From contig MU271151.1 of NCBI GenBank assembly GCA_021432605.1, positions 620,001-684,000 on the forward strand: 64,000 nucleotides of DNA, in the 5' to 3' direction. Made by a program: the position numbers and the translations under genes. Under the pieces are notes generated by a model. It was not told the origin of the DNA and did no database searches. It saw only the letters and a program-made list of their open reading frames with translations. This DNA is from Coniochaeta sp. PMI_546 (Eukaryota > Ascomycota > Sordariomycetes > Coniochaetales > Coniochaetaceae). Below, piece by piece: positions 62,205 to 64,000 of the stretch (position 1 is its first letter; each line of letters starts with the position of its first letter).

Positions 62205-64000
62205 TCAGTACACAAAAACAAAGTCCTCGTTCTCCAGATCCGTCAAATTCTCAAACGCCTTGTCCCCGGTCTCTGGGTCCGCGGCATCGGTGCTCCCCGC
62301 CGCCCGCCGCCTCTTCTCAATCTCGTCGACCGAGTCGAGAGAGTTGTCGTGCACGACGGCGGACTTGCCCATCTCGACCCGCTTGGCGGCATGGCGCTTG
62401 TTCAGGAGCGCCAGATAAGCCGTCGTGATGCCGACAATGACAATGATGACGATGAACAGGGACAGATTGCTGCGCAGACCGCGGGCATATCGAGGCTTCT
62501 CGGCGGTCGTGTACAGCTGCGGCCCGACGATGTTCCCGACGCTCTGCCCGATGAAGAAGATGGCGTTGGTGACCTTGCGCTTCGTGTCTCCGGCCGTGTT
62601 CTGCGAGCCCCAGGAGTAGATCAGGGGGCTGATGCCGGGGTATACCGAGATGAGGTAGTAGCCGACCAGCAACGGGCCTTTGTGGGTGCCGTCGTGATCG
62701 ATCACCATCAACATCACGCAGCCGATGGTGGGCGGTATGCAGAGCCCGGCGATGACCGGTCCCTTGCGCTTGATCTTCATGGAGATGAAGGCACCTCCCA
62801 TGGTGACGATGAGCTGGACTGCGCCGAAGGGGATGTTGAGCAGGATCGTGGCGAACGAGTCGAATTGGAAGGACTGGACGATCAGGGGCCCGAATGTAGA
62901 AATTCCACCACTAGGGATGGAGATGCTGAGCATCAAAGCAAACCAGCACCAGGTCTTCAGGTCCAGAAGGGCCTCTTTGGTGTGGTCCCAGCGCCACTCG
63001 CGGGTCAGCACGCCCATGTTGTTCGCCCGCAGGCGCTCGATGGCAATGAGCTTGTCCTCGTCCTTGAGGAATTTGGCCTCGACAGGAGAGTCTGGCATGA
63101 AGATGAACATGACGACTGAGAATGCCACGGTGATCAGGCCGAAGAAGAGGAAGATGATCTAGTCATGTTAGGCCAGGATAAACGGCGGATGGTACCAGTG
63201 CTGTTACCTGATACGAGTGCAACGATCCGTTGATATGACCAAGACCATAGGTGATTAGGCTTCCGAACTACGCAGAGAGTCAGTACAAGTTGGACATGAT
63301 GTCCTTGCTCCAGGGATGAGAGAGCGGGAATTTGGGGAAGGTTGAAGGTGGTACGGACCATGTTGGTCACTTCGGACAAGATTCAACGGTCAGTACTGGA
63401 TATACCAAGAACTTAATCGATTGGACATACTCACCTCCATTCATTGCATACCATGAAGCAACTCTGACAGTTTGCTCCCGACGTCTCCACCATATTTGGG
63501 TTATGGCGACAAAGGCCGGTGCGATACTCGCCTCAAAGGCACCAAGGAAGAAGCGGGCGGCCAGGAGGCCACCAAAGTTGTGCGCGGCGGCCATGCAGGA
63601 CAGCGTGATTCCCCAGAACAGAACCATCGTCGAACTGAATTTTCCAATGGGTAGCTTGACGAGCAACCAAGCTACCAGGGGTTGCGCCACGAGCTGGGCG
63701 AGATAGACAATGGAGCCTAGCCAACTGTACTGATCGCCGACCAGCCCTGTGTCTTGGATCAGACCAAAGACGGAGGAATATGCTAAGGTAGCCTTGTCCA
63801 GCTGTTGCAGGAAGTAGACAGACAGCATGAGGGGAACCAACACCTAGATATTGGGTTAGTTAGATATGTTTTCGTACCACTAGGTGGCTTACAGGTGAGC
63901 AAGCTGAAAGGAGGCGCATACGAGATCAATCTTCCTCAAGACGCGCTTGTCATCAGCAGCGCTGATGACAATCCTGTCCGTCGCATCGCCGCCAACTTTT
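62205..64000 (-). CDS. ACS-family MFS permease (allantoate permease-like), 5' end outside window
   Basis: Exons visible on the minus strand are 64000-63922 (partial), 63843-63435, 63369-63359, 63267-63208 and 63158-62205. Frames join throughout and the stop is at 62205. The sequence has VYFLQQLDKATLAYSSVFGL (TM1 region, typical of allantoate permeases), AQPLVAWLLVKLPIGKF, RFFLGAFEASIAPAFVAI (TM4) and RREQTVRVASWYAMNG. The 11-nt exon at 63359-63369 codes VTNM between NG and FGSLITYGLG; it is needed to keep the frame and fills the expected spacing before TM5. The C-terminal 50 residues are charged and cytosolic. It imports an organic anion or ureide with protons; the substrate is undetermined. 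The first about 20 residues or more lie beyond base 64000. Confidence 0.87.

Noticed and set aside
51673-64000. Idea that the oxygenase, lysozyme-like, GMC and MFS genes form a biosynthetic cluster
   Set aside because: There is no backbone synthase (PKS, NRPS or terpene) and no regulator nearby, and large gaps separate the genes; simple proximity is more likely.

Overview
The window is genomic DNA of a filamentous ascomycete (Pezizomycotina, most likely Sordariomycetes). The genes carry several short GT-AG introns of about 50-170 nt with CTAAC/CTGAC-like branch sites. The families are typical of moulds: HET domain, CorA-like membrane protein, Zn2Cys6 factor, ACS-family MFS permeases, psi-producing oxygenase, ApsB/Mto1 and GPI-anchored Kre9-like protein. 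Eighteen protein genes are supported, two of them cut by the window edges. Exon joins were built by eye so that each total is a multiple of three. I recognised no tRNA, rRNA, CRISPR array or autonomous transposon.

Region 1 (1-13.3 kb) resembles a non-self-recognition or accessory island. It holds a HET-domain gene (minus strand, cut at base 1), then about 3.5 kb of decayed host genes: an unrecognised minus-strand fragment, an unrecognised 353-codon frame with two stops, and a patatin fragment. A 1560-residue, 8-exon CorA-like membrane protein gene follows, then a dead Gfo/Idh/MocA oxidoreductase and an F-box protein. Three tandem short hairpins lie at 2058-2176.

Region 2 (15.0-24.1 kb) has two convergent MFS transporter genes, a DUF2828/vWA protein and a small GPI-anchored Kre9-like wall protein.

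Region 3 (25.2-37.1 kb) is the most coherent unit. It contains an ACS-type permease, a Zn2Cys6 regulator, a DUF1445/YcsI-type D-glutamate cyclase-like lyase, and a full-length 5-oxoprolinase divergent from the lyase. The expected logic is uptake, then D-glutamate to 5-oxoproline by the lyase, then glutamate by the ATP-dependent oxoprolinase. GATA-factor motifs stand in front of the transporter and the oxoprolinase. The content parallels the bacterial ycsI/kipI/kipA (PxpABC) neighbourhood.

Region 4 (38.1-49.3 kb) has a four-TM membrane protein, a 76-residue hydrophilic protein, the 1550-residue spindle-pole/septal MTOC protein ApsB (Mto1), which is followed by an open in-frame extension past its stop, and a DUF2235 alpha/beta hydrolase with a 16-nt microexon.

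Region 5 (51.7-64 kb) has a nine-exon psi-producing oxygenase (dioxygenase-P450 fusion), a secreted lysozyme/transglycosylase-like protein, a secreted GMC oxidoreductase and a fourth MFS permease cut by the right edge. A recurring feature is a drift from C-ending codons early in genes to G-ending codons near their 3' ends.
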